Positions 16,986 to 24,207 of a DNA stretch of 64,000 nucleotides are shown here, one piece after another. The DNA is from an uncultured Spirochaetales bacterium (GTDB taxonomy: Bacteria; Spirochaetota; Spirochaetia; Sphaerochaetales; Sphaerochaetaceae), in the NCBI GenBank assembly GCA_949297785.1, contig CASFTW010000006.1, positions 1-64,000 of the forward strand, written 5' to 3'. The notes beneath the pieces were generated by a model, which did no database searches, was not told where the DNA came from, and saw only the letters and a program-made list of their open reading frames with translations. The translations under genes were made by a program, and so were the position numbers. Each line of letters opens with the position of its first letter. The first letter of the stretch is position 1.

Positions 16986-17675
16986 TCATCCTTCATTCAC
17001 AATGACAACTGAAACATCCGCATTGTAGTTGCCGGCAGGGATACCGTCATTCGGCCATGTCAGCACCGAGTAGGCGATAATCGGTGTCGCCTCACCTTTC
17101 GGATACCCACTTCTCGCTTCAAGTGTTATATATTCAGCCCACGCAGATGCAATCACATTGGAATCCTCAGGATATTTTATTCCATCAACTGTCTGAGATT
17201 CTGCAATAATTGGGAAAGAATAATCATTTCTTTGTCCCTGTAGAATCCAACCATCTCCAGTATCGAACCTCAAACTGATTTTTACCGGTTTTGCAACATT
17301 GGAATCTGCTGCAACATAAATAGTCACTGCGGTATCATCGGGTACATCAGCATCCGCCGAATCCAGCCTGACATACAAATCTTCTTCATTATTCAAAGAC
17401 GATATGTCACTGATACTATAAGCAGAATCATATTCACCAACTGCATATCCTACGTAAATTCTAACACCATCAACTTCATAACCGGGAATATCATCAATTG
17501 AATCCAGTGTACCGCCTCCGTTAGTGACAGAAGAATGCAGTACAATATATCTTCCGTCCATAATCCCAACTGCACCTTCGTTCAGAAGAGAAAGAGATGC
17601 GTATAATGGAAGTGGCATGACAAATAAAAGCAAAAAGAAAATCATCGGGAATTTTTGCATAACTCTTTTATTCAT
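16986..17675 (-). CDS. Exported protein, tandem family member 4
   Basis: This 229-residue protein has a hydrophobic signal segment ending LYA before SLS. It keeps the shared plan: an early strand (YIVLHSSVTNGGG), a middle block VAADSNVAKPVKISLRFDTGDGW and a terminal W...PAGNYNADVSVVIV. It overlaps the frame of member 5 at an ATGA, which supports one transcript. The function is unknown; the predicted location is the periplasm or cell surface. Confidence 0.75.
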   Translation of the reverse strand: MNKRVMQKFPMIFFLLLFVMPLPLYASLSLLNEGAVGIMDGRYIVLHSSVTNGGGTLDSIDDIPGYEVDGVRIYVGYAVGEYDSAYSISDISSLNNEEDLYVRLDSADADVPDDTAVTIYVAADSNVAKPVKISLRFDTGDGWILQGQRNDYSFPIIAESQTVDGIKYPEDSNVIASAWAEYITLEARSGYPKGEATPIIAYSVLTWPNDGIPAGNYNADVSVVIVNEG

Positions 17676-17717
17676 CTTGAATTAACTTCCTACTGTTTAT
17701 TAAAATTCCCGATCATG

Positions 17718-18398
17718 TCATTCCACACCTGGTGAAAATGTCAGTGTTATTGTTGCTGTATATTCATCCGCCTGAATTACGGCACCTGAATTATACCCCC
17801 ATGTAATGCCGTGAGCTGCAGCTACAATAACAGTTTGCTGTATGTTTTCACCATAAAATACTATATCCGTATCAGATGTGCCAGCTGACGCATAATACGA
17901 AGAATTCTGTTCGACACCAATGCTCCGCACTGGAGTAATATATAATTTATCTTTCGTTGTACCTTCTGTCCATTCTGCAGAAATTGAAACAGAAACTTCT
18001 GCCTTCTCCCCATCCGGAACATTTCCCCATATACCATAATTGATTGTAAGTGAATCTATTCCTTCATCCGAGGTATGCATTAAATCAATATCTGCATAAC
18101 TCAGAGAATCCTCTGATGTTGTTATTTTATCATTCAATGTATCCCACGAAGATGTAATTTCCGGTGCAACATATGACAATACATTTCCTGTTGCATTTTT
18201 ATCTGTTTTAGTCTCGACCCTTGCAACAACATTCAACCCGTTTACATTGATAATTACTTCATCCTGAGAAACAGGAGGATTGACTATTGTCCCAGCCGCA
18301 ACATTACCAGTAATCAGGACATTCCTTGAAGTCGCATCAGCGAAAAGAAAACCGGCAAATAGCATAAATACCATAAAAATTAGAATAATTCTTTTCAT
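17718..18398 (-). CDS. Exported protein, tandem family member 3
   Basis: This 226-residue protein has a signal peptide ending LFA before DAT. Landmarks are an N-terminal strand (NVLITGNVAAGTIV), a middle YGIWGNVPDGEKAEVSVSISAEW and a terminal W...QADEYTATITLTF. The start is ATG 18398, with ATG 18404 as an alternative and only a weak Shine-Dalgarno. The region is visibly richer in A+T than the housekeeping genes nearby. The function is unknown. Confidence 0.75.
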   Translation of the reverse strand: MKRIILIFMVFMLFAGFLFADATSRNVLITGNVAAGTIVNPPVSQDEVIINVNGLNVVARVETKTDKNATGNVLSYVAPEITSSWDTLNDKITTSEDSLSYADIDLMHTSDEGIDSLTINYGIWGNVPDGEKAEVSVSISAEWTEGTTKDKLYITPVRSIGVEQNSSYYASAGTSDTDIVFYGENIQQTVIVAAAHGITWGYNSGAVIQADEYTATITLTFSPGVE

Positions 18399-18426
18399 AA
18401 TCACTGATTTATATTTTACTTTTTGA

Positions 18427-19095
18427 CTATTCCTTAGAATCTACTGTAATCGTCACAGTAGAACTGTAATCACCAGCATCCAGCTGAGTTGATCCGTCAT
18501 AACTCCACTTAATCAGAGAATAGCCGACAAGCTGTACTTCCTTCTGCTGACCTGCCGCATGGGATATTGTGAATCCACATTCCGAAGCTTTGCCGTTTGC
18601 GTCACTCCCCGATATATCCGAAACAGATATTTTTGATGAAGTTTCTTCAGACAAAGCATCGCCTGCCGTACACCATATATCCAATCCGTCAACTGCAGAC
18701 TCTCCTTCTACTGCACCATATGAACCTTTATACCATCCGTCAACTTTGAACCTGATATCTGTTTTGATTTCTTTCACAGGGTTGCCATTTACACCAACGA
18801 GAATAAAAAAGCTATCAACCCCGCCATCAACCTCAGATACCAGATTTGCAATGATTGGATTACTGTTTTCAGACATAATAAAAGATCCATCCGAAGAATC
18901 CCCCCACCCCGAAGGCACACTCTCTCCTAGATACGTTTTAAGATATATATAAACACCTTCTCCACCTGAAATGGAATTATCATTATCAACTCCATATCCG
19001 GGCTCAACTGTTGTTTTCACCAAGAGAGTATCTGTCTGGTCAGCATATAATATGAAACTCAACATCAAAACAAGAACAAAAAGTACTTTTTTCAT
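18427..19095 (-). CDS. Exported protein, tandem family member 2
   Basis: This 222-residue protein has a signal peptide ending LYA before DQT. Landmarks are the strand LLVKTTVEPGYGVD (close to member 1), the middle VGVNGNPVKEIKTDIRFKVDGW and the terminal W...DAGDYSSTVTITV. Two Cys residues (IWCTAGD and SECGF) could form a disulphide after export. ATG 19095 is preceded by GAGAT; an in-frame ATG at 19116 is possible. The function is unknown. Confidence 0.75.
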   Translation of the reverse strand: MKKVLFVLVLMLSFILYADQTDTLLVKTTVEPGYGVDNDNSISGGEGVYIYLKTYLGESVPSGWGDSSDGSFIMSENSNPIIANLVSEVDGGVDSFFILVGVNGNPVKEIKTDIRFKVDGWYKGSYGAVEGESAVDGLDIWCTAGDALSEETSSKISVSDISGSDANGKASECGFTISHAAGQQKEVQLVGYSLIKWSYDGSTQLDAGDYSSTVTITVDSKE

Positions 19096-19170
19096 GTCAG
19101 ATCTCAATATCTTCATTGTCATATATGCAGGAGAAATACAGTGTAATCTCCTGCATAAAGCATGCCTGTG

Positions 19171-19920
19171 CTATTCATTCACTGCAATATCAATTGCAAT
19201 TGTAGCCTGATAATCACCAGCCTGCGGTTTTGTATCCTGAGCCCAGCTGACCATTGTCAACGCTGTAAGAATACTCTTTCCATTTGTGTTGGTAACAGCT
19301 TCTGCATTAAAATTTATTGCCTGAGAAGCAGCGGTGGTGACTACACCTTCTACAACACCTGCAGCCGTCGCTTCTTGAGCTGATACGGTAATTATATCAG
19401 TCTCGTCACTCCCTTTGACATTCTGAGTAGTTGTGGAAAATACAACAGGAATATCATGTTTGTCTGTAGCAGAGCCATCCTCCATCAGAGCCCATCCTTC
19501 ACTTGAATATGTTACAGTAACATCTGGTGTACCGCCCTCAGGGACATTGCTTCCCGTATAAACATAGATAGCAATCGAATCTGCGGCATCAGTAGCTGTA
19601 CCATCAAGGTCAAATCCCTTCGAATAGTTCTCATCAACCTGACCTTTCGCAATCGGCCTCAAGTCAATGGCGGATTCACTACCTAATTTATATTTTGTAG
19701 ATGTTCCAAAGACAGGTTCCCAATAAATATACCCGACAAGGTTGTCATCATTGAAATCAGGGCCATCATCCTCAATAGGAGCATCAGGATCTACCGAAGG
19801 ATCTTCTATTTCACCGCTTCCTTCTACTGTAGTCTTCAAGACAATTGAGCTATAACTTTCAGCATACACAAAACCTGCACACATCAGAAATGCCATTAAA
19901 ACAATTAAACCTTTCTTCAT
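19171..19920 (-). CDS. Exported protein, tandem family member 1
   Basis: This 249-residue protein is the first and longest of the array, with a signal peptide ending VYA before ESY. Landmarks are IVLKTTVEGSGEI, then an acidic insertion (DPDAPIEDDGPDFNDD), the middle VYTGSNVPEGGTPDVTVTYSSEGW and the terminal W...QAGDYQATIAIDIAV. GGAGGG precedes ATG 19920. Its promoter region carries three copies of a shared element (19978-20104). No chaperone, usher, sortase or pilus assembly gene is adjacent. Confidence 0.8.
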   Translation of the reverse strand: MKKGLIVLMAFLMCAGFVYAESYSSIVLKTTVEGSGEIEDPSVDPDAPIEDDGPDFNDDNLVGYIYWEPVFGTSTKYKLGSESAIDLRPIAKGQVDENYSKGFDLDGTATDAADSIAIYVYTGSNVPEGGTPDVTVTYSSEGWALMEDGSATDKHDIPVVFSTTTQNVKGSDETDIITVSAQEATAAGVVEGVVTTAASQAINFNAEAVTNTNGKSILTALTMVSWAQDTKPQAGDYQATIAIDIAVNE

Positions 19921-19977
19921 TTTTACATCTCCCTCCAATCAGAGATCAATAAGATTTATTTTCCTTCGTATCGCTAT

Positions 19978-20104
19978 CTTATGTCATAAGTTTTAGCATC
20001 GTCAAGGAAATTTCAGTGATTTTCCGGATAATTCCTTATAAAACAGCAATTACATATGACATAAGATGTCAAAAGCGTCAAAGAAAAGACTCTTATGTCA
20101 CAAG
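19978..20104 (-). promoter_or_regulatory. Three copies of a TCTTATGTCA element before the exported-protein array
   Basis: The near-palindromes CTTATGTCATAAG (19978-19990), its inverted copy CATATGACATAAG (20053-20065) and CTTATGTCACAAG (20092-20104) share an identical 10-mer. On the minus strand TTGACG lies 9 or 10 nt upstream of the first two. The copy nearest the gene overlaps a possible -10 (TAAGAT) paired with TTGACG at 20000-20005. The 326 nt between 19920 and 20247 hold nothing else except the terminator at 20186. Confidence 0.65.
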
Positions 20105-20185
20105 ATATTCATTAAAGCGAATAAAAATTCATGTATTCAGTTTCAATATACAGTTTATTTACAAAAGTCGTATCAACCTTGCAAT

Positions 20186-20220
20186 AAAAAGGACACAGTC
20201 ATGTTTTGCGTTCTGTGTCC
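20186..20220 (-). terminator. Intrinsic terminator after the rhomboid gene
   Basis: A stem GGACACAG / CTGTGTCC with a 14-nt loop is followed on the minus strand by TTTTTA. It separates the rhomboid gene from the exported-protein array. Confidence 0.8.
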
Positions 20221-20246
20221 CTTATGTTTATTTCTGCTGCTGTATT

Positions 20247-20873
20247 TCAGCGTCTCCACTCCCGCAGAGGATTCAGCCTCATCCTTATGAGGATGTAAAG
20301 CAGACCGAAGACAAGTCCGAAAAGATGTGTCATATGGGCAACTCCGTCAAAAGACATCATGCCAGAGAACAATTCAATCACAAAATAAAGGATTATGAGA
20401 ACGGGCGCCGGTACCGGGATAATACCGAAAACATATATGACGGCACGCGGGTAAAGCACTGAAAACAGCATGAGAAGCGCATAAATGGCACCCGAAGCTC
20501 CCAGGAGAACCACATTGGTATTCGCAAGATAATAAACACCGTAGCTTGCAAGACCGCAGAGCGTTCCGGTCAGCATGTAATAAAGAAGGAATTCCTTGCT
20601 GCCCACTCTTCTTTCAACTGCCGTGCCGAATATATAAAGGGAAAGCATGTTGAAAAGCAGATGGCTTATCGAACCGTGAGTGAACATGTATGTGACAAAC
20701 TGCCAGTATGAATGTCCGTAGTAAACTGAGCTCGGAACAAGGGCAAGTGTGCATGTCAGACGCGGGAAGAGAAAATAAGTGAGACAGAATACGGCGATGT
20801 TGAGGGCAACCAGTATTGCAGTCACATTATTATATGTATAGACAAACTTCCGGTTGATGATTGTATTTTTCAT
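20247..20873 (-). CDS. Rhomboid-family intramembrane serine protease
   Basis: This 208-residue protein has about six transmembrane helices. The catalytic serine is in GASG (Ser127) and the partner histidine in AHMTHLFG (His183), on separate helices as in active rhomboids. HGSISHLLFNM is the conserved His/Asn segment of helix 2. It should cleave membrane-anchored substrates within the bilayer; the substrate is unknown. The start at ATG 20873 (MKNTII) is preferred to an upstream frame extension. The upstream side faces the small-RNA region. Confidence 0.9.
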   Translation of the reverse strand: MKNTIINRKFVYTYNNVTAILVALNIAVFCLTYFLFPRLTCTLALVPSSVYYGHSYWQFVTYMFTHGSISHLLFNMLSLYIFGTAVERRVGSKEFLLYYMLTGTLCGLASYGVYYLANTNVVLLGASGAIYALLMLFSVLYPRAVIYVFGIIPVPAPVLIILYFVIELFSGMMSFDGVAHMTHLFGLVFGLLYILIRMRLNPLREWRR

Positions 20874-20919
20874 AAATCTGAAAATAACGGTGCTTACATA
20901 TGCCGTCAAGAATACAATT

Positions 20920-20952
20920 TTTCACACTGTGAAATTTTTTCACACCTGAAAA
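20920..20952 (+). promoter_or_regulatory. Twin palindromes upstream of the sigma-54 promoter, candidate enhancer site
   Basis: TTTCACACTGTGAAA (20920-20934, a perfect 7-1-7 palindrome) is followed at once by TTTTCACACCTGAAAA (20937-20952, TTTTCA and TGAAAA arms). They lie about 60-95 nt upstream of the predicted start of the first small RNA, a usual place for a bacterial enhancer-binding protein. The regulator is not in the window. Confidence 0.5.
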
Positions 20953-20987
20953 CATGTTTTTATACGGAGAATCATGCTGAAAACCTG

Positions 20988-21005
20988 TTGGCATGGTCTT
21001 TGCAT
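20988..21005 (+). promoter_or_regulatory. Sigma-54 (RpoN) type promoter 1
   Basis: TTGGCATGGTCTTTGCAT matches the -24/-12 consensus TTGGCACG-N4-TTGCA. The GG (20990-20991) and GC (21002-21003) are separated by exactly 10 nt. It points rightward and predicts a start near 21015. Confidence 0.85.
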
Positions 21006-21014
21006 ATAGATTTG

Positions 21015-21090
21015 TACAGAGCAACAAGTTTTTTTCAACCTCCTTTTAGTGTGAAATATCAGGCATCCGGAGCTCCCGGATGCCTCTTTT
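21015..21090 (+). ncRNA. Predicted small RNA 1 with anti-Shine-Dalgarno hairpin loop
   Basis: A transcript of about 75 nt is expected between the sigma-54 promoter and a terminator. The 5' part (ACAGAGCAACAAG) is shared with small RNA 2. Next, TTTCA (21033-21037) and TGAAA (21052-21056) form a short stem whose loop displays CCTCCTTTT, complementary to a strong Shine-Dalgarno sequence. The RNA ends in a perfect 10-bp terminator stem (AGGCATCCGG / CCGGATGCCT, 21061-21085) followed by CTTTT. No open frame with a ribosome site is present. It probably acts by blocking translation starts. Ends are approximate. Confidence 0.75.
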
Positions 21091-21106
21091 ATTATTCCTC
21101 GTGTGT

Positions 21107-21124
21107 TTGGCATGGCTTTTGCTT
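21107..21124 (+). promoter_or_regulatory. Sigma-54 (RpoN) type promoter 2
   Basis: TTGGCATGGCTTTTGCTT again has GG (21109-21110) and GC (21121-21122) 10 nt apart. It lies just after the terminator of small RNA 1 and predicts a start near 21134. Confidence 0.85.
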
Positions 21125-21133
21125 ATATTTTTG

Positions 21134-21234
21134 CATAGAGCAACAGTTTTTCATGCCTCCTTTGTATGAAAAATAAAACTTGTGCCGGACGGCCCTCTCT
21201 CCCACCCCAATTTATTCCGCCCGGCACTTTTTTT
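21134..21234 (+). ncRNA. Predicted small RNA 2, sibling of small RNA 1
   Basis: A transcript of about 100 nt is expected. After the shared 5' end (ATAGAGCAACAG), an 8-bp perfect stem TTTTTCAT (21147-21154) / ATGAAAAA (21166-21173) exposes an 11-nt loop GCCTCCTTTGT, complementary to ACAAAGGAGGC. The terminator stem is GTGCCGG.CGG / CCG.CCGGCAC (21182-21227) with a pyrimidine-rich 24-nt loop and seven T. Promoter, 5' end, hairpin and terminator all follow the order of small RNA 1, so the two arose by duplication. rlmE begins 30 nt downstream. Confidence 0.78.
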
Positions 21235-21263
21235 ATTCTCCCGTTGCTGATAATATTTTTCAC

Positions 21264-21863
21264 ATGGCAACAAGCAGAAGAGACAAAGCAGATTCATATA
21301 CCCAGAAAGCACACAGAGAAGGTTACCCCGCACGTTCGGTATATAAGCTTGAGGAGATCAATGCTTCCCATCATTTGATCAAGCCGGGTGACAGCGTGCT
21401 TGATGTCGGTGCAGCGCCCGGTTCCTGGACTCTTTATGTTCACAGGGCGCTCATCAAGGGAAAGGGAAAGATTGTCTCATGTGATCTCAATCCGCTCAGG
21501 CTTGATCCCGTGCCACCTACCGTGATTGAAATAACAGGCGATGCCTTCAGCAGGGAAATAAGGGCACGCCTTGTTGAGGAAGGTCCTTATGACTGCATAA
21601 TATCGGATGCAGCACCGATGACAACAGGAAACAGAACAGTGGACACTTCAAGATCAGAGTATCTTGCCGAGCAGGTTGTTTTTCTGGCAGAAGAACAGCT
21701 TGCACAGCACGGCAATCTTGTCCTCAAGATATTCCAGGGAGGAGGACAGGAGGAAATACTTAAAAAGATGCGGACGCTCTTCAGAAAGGCAAAGGCTTTC
21801 AAGCCCAAAGCATGCAGGGATGACAGCTTTGAAATCTATCTGATTGGATTAGACAAGAATTAA
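21264..21863 (+). CDS. rlmE: 23S rRNA 2'-O-methyltransferase RlmE (FtsJ)
   Basis: This 199-residue SAM-dependent methyltransferase acts on U2552 of 23S rRNA (E. coli numbering) late in 50S assembly. The SAM loop is LDVGAAPGSW, and the K-D-K-E tetrad is present at Lys28 (SVYKL), Asp115 (SDAAP), Lys155 (LKIFQG) and Glu190 (SFEIYL). ATG 21264 begins the canonical N-terminus; an open extension to 21180 is just the terminator of small RNA 2. Transcription may come partly from read-through of that terminator. Confidence 0.93.
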   Translation: MATSRRDKADSYTQKAHREGYPARSVYKLEEINASHHLIKPGDSVLDVGAAPGSWTLYVHRALIKGKGKIVSCDLNPLRLDPVPPTVIEITGDAFSREIRARLVEEGPYDCIISDAAPMTTGNRTVDTSRSEYLAEQVVFLAEEQLAQHGNLVLKIFQGGGQEEILKKMRTLFRKAKAFKPKACRDDSFEIYLIGLDKN

Positions 21864-21989
21864 ATCCTCTGCCAATTCTGCGGTGTTCTCTCTGTTTTTG
21901 AGGACTGCTTATTTCAAAATGATAGCTGTCAACGAGGCAAACAGGCAAATAAAACTTTACTTTTCTTATTTTTATCCGGTTAGATCCCA

Positions 21990-24149
21990 TTATAAGTTAT
22001 TTTCCTTTTTGCTCTGCCTGTATACAAGAGGCGTACATCCGTTCATTTTTCTGAACACTTTATAAAAATAAGTAATGTCACTATATCCGACAGAATCAAC
22101 AATTAAGTTGATCTCCATATCAGTTTTTCTTAAGAGTTCGCAGGCCTTTTCCATCCTCACACAATGAAGATACTCGACAAAAGTCTGTCCAGTATTTTTC
22201 TTGAACAACTTTCCAAGGTAAGATGCATTCATATTCATCTCGCCTGCAATCGAAATTATGGAAAATGTCTTACAGTTGTAATTTTCACCTGTTATCTTTC
22301 TTACCTCATCTATCATGTTTTTCTGATGATTGTTCTTATTATTTTCCACAAGTGTCTCGACTTCCCGGATCTGACAGACAAAGGCCGAGTATATTTCATC
22401 AAGAGAGTTAAAAGATGATAAAGAATATATCAGAGAAACTATATTAACAGTCTTCTCAATGCCGTTATTAAGCCGAAGGCGGGTCAATATATCATCAAGG
22501 GTTATTGCAAGCTGCATGATGCATATCTGGAAACTTCTGTATGACCCGCTGGAAATTTCATTGATTATTTCTTTCAAAATCAAGATACTTTCATTTATAT
22601 TCAAGCGCAAAATATTTTGAGATAAAGTTTTCAGCAAATCTTCCGGCAATACGTACTCACACATATTCCTCGCATCACACATAGAGGTTGTGATTATTGT
22701 GCCCTTCTCCATAATTACCCTATACGGCAAAGCCTCACACAATTCATCAAAAAGGACCGGAAGTGAAGAATAGTCATCTTCTCTGCTTATTATCGCTGTA
22801 ATATCGACATTATATCTATCCTTGATAAACATAACAGCAGAAGACAGATTTTCTGACAAATCAGGGGTTCCCGTGCTTTTGATGCAGATAAAGCATTTAT
22901 CGTCATCATATGTAGAAAACAGAACAGGAATGTCCGATTTCTCAGATACAGACTCAATAATATTCTTCTTCAATATGTTACGATCCTTTATCCTCTCATA
23001 TTCAGCGGAAATCCGGGTATGATACTCATTGAGATAAAGCATTACAAGCACTACAGATTCTGATATCTGAACCTGCTCTTCTGTCTTTCCTTCAAGAAAT
23101 GAAAGCAGGCGGGTTCTCTCCTGCTCCCTGGCCATATCCGCCTTCTCCCTCTCAAGTCTTGCAATTGAATCACGGTGAAGCTGACTGAACCTGATCAGTT
23201 TCCTTATTACAGTCCATGCTGCAAAAACACATGCGGTAAGAGCACTTAAAACAGCAAGCATCGCAAAGATCCAGACCCTGTCCTGCATAACTGAATCAAT
23301 ATCACTTTCACTTGCGATAAGAACAAGATCAACATAGCCGTTCATCACAGGCTGTGCACAGACTATATATTCCGATCCGTCAACTTCACTCAATCCGCTA
23401 TTGTTTTTATTCTCCAAATCATCAAGAAGGATGCTTATTGCCTGAGGAGAATAGCGGTACTCTTTTCCTGCCACGGTTATGTAGGAATCCGGGGCAACGG
23501 AAAAAACAAGAAGCCTGCTGTCATTTTCAGGAAGTTCCTCAAGCAGAGCAGAAAATATTTCCTGCCGTACATTTATCATTATAACATCAGAGCTTCCATC
23601 TTTTTTCAAAGTATTGAACCGGAGAAAACTTATAAAATTAATCTCTGTATCATACGGATAATCAAAACAAACTTCACGGAACAGCGGCTGCATGTTGCTG
23701 TAGCCTGAATAATCCTTCATGATATCCAGTGCTTCATCATCGAAAAAAGAATCTTCCGTATATACGGATTCCCTGCCATTCGGAGATGATACATAAATAT
23801 TTCCGTTGCTTCTGTTATAAATATAAATCGAATCAATGTAAAAATTGGAATTCACATAAGAATCAAGTCTCTGCAACCCCTGATTCAGATCACCGCTGGT
23901 TATGGCTTCATAATTAAGCAGCTTTGAAACCTGAACGTCAAAACTTATGCTGTCAAAAACATCTTTCACAGCACGTGTAACTGTATCAATGTAAAGGCTG
24001 TCACTGTCAAGTATCATCTGACAATGAGAAAGCATCTGTCTCTGCAAGGCGGAATTGAACAAGCGGAGAAAAAGACAGATAGCCAGAATGAAGACAGCGA
24101 TTATGGCTGAAAATACAATAACAAATGATCTTGTTATATTTTTCTTCAC
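21990..24149 (-). CDS. Membrane-anchored AraC-family sensor/regulator
   Basis: This protein of about 719 residues has a transmembrane helix near the N-terminus (SFVIVFSAIIAVFILAICLF), an extracytoplasmic sensor of roughly 240 residues (dCache-like by layout), a second helix (VWIFAMLAVLSALTACVFAAW), a coiled coil (RLEREKADMAREQERTRLL), a cytoplasmic linker domain and a C-terminal AraC DNA-binding domain (FVEYLHCVRMEKACELL...VGYSDITYFYKVFRKMNGCTP). The best start is GTG 24149. This layout is typical of regulators beside LplB/YtcP-type importers. It probably controls the galactoside locus at 24208-30132. Confidence 0.88.
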   Translation of the reverse strand: MKKNITRSFVIVFSAIIAVFILAICLFLRLFNSALQRQMLSHCQMILDSDSLYIDTVTRAVKDVFDSISFDVQVSKLLNYEAITSGDLNQGLQRLDSYVNSNFYIDSIYIYNRSNGNIYVSSPNGRESVYTEDSFFDDEALDIMKDYSGYSNMQPLFREVCFDYPYDTEINFISFLRFNTLKKDGSSDVIMINVRQEIFSALLEELPENDSRLLVFSVAPDSYITVAGKEYRYSPQAISILLDDLENKNNSGLSEVDGSEYIVCAQPVMNGYVDLVLIASESDIDSVMQDRVWIFAMLAVLSALTACVFAAWTVIRKLIRFSQLHRDSIARLEREKADMAREQERTRLLSFLEGKTEEQVQISESVVLVMLYLNEYHTRISAEYERIKDRNILKKNIIESVSEKSDIPVLFSTYDDDKCFICIKSTGTPDLSENLSSAVMFIKDRYNVDITAIISREDDYSSLPVLFDELCEALPYRVIMEKGTIITTSMCDARNMCEYVLPEDLLKTLSQNILRLNINESILILKEIINEISSGSYRSFQICIMQLAITLDDILTRLRLNNGIEKTVNIVSLIYSLSSFNSLDEIYSAFVCQIREVETLVENNKNNHQKNMIDEVRKITGENYNCKTFSIISIAGEMNMNASYLGKLFKKNTGQTFVEYLHCVRMEKACELLRKTDMEINLIVDSVGYSDITYFYKVFRKMNGCTPLVYRQSKKENNL

Positions 24150-24167
24150 TTCCTTTTCCCATATCTG

Positions 24168-24200
24168 ACAGCATGCCCTCTTTGCAGGAAGGCATGCTGT
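24168..24200 (-). promoter_or_regulatory. Intergenic hairpin between solute-binding and AraC genes
   Basis: A perfect 10-bp stem (ACAGCATGCC / GGCATGCTGT) with a 13-nt loop and no T-run lies just past the solute-binding protein stop. It may protect the 3' end of that message, so the binding protein is made in excess of the regulator. Confidence 0.55.
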
Positions 24201-24207
24201 GATTATA

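Noticed and set aside
15637-19920. Possible CRISPR or repeat array in the exported-protein region
   Set aside because: The similarity is at protein level between whole genes; no short direct DNA repeats with spacers are present.
21180-21263. N-terminal extension of RlmE by 28 residues
   Set aside because: The segment encodes the terminator of small RNA 2, and the conserved RlmE N-terminus begins at ATG 21264.
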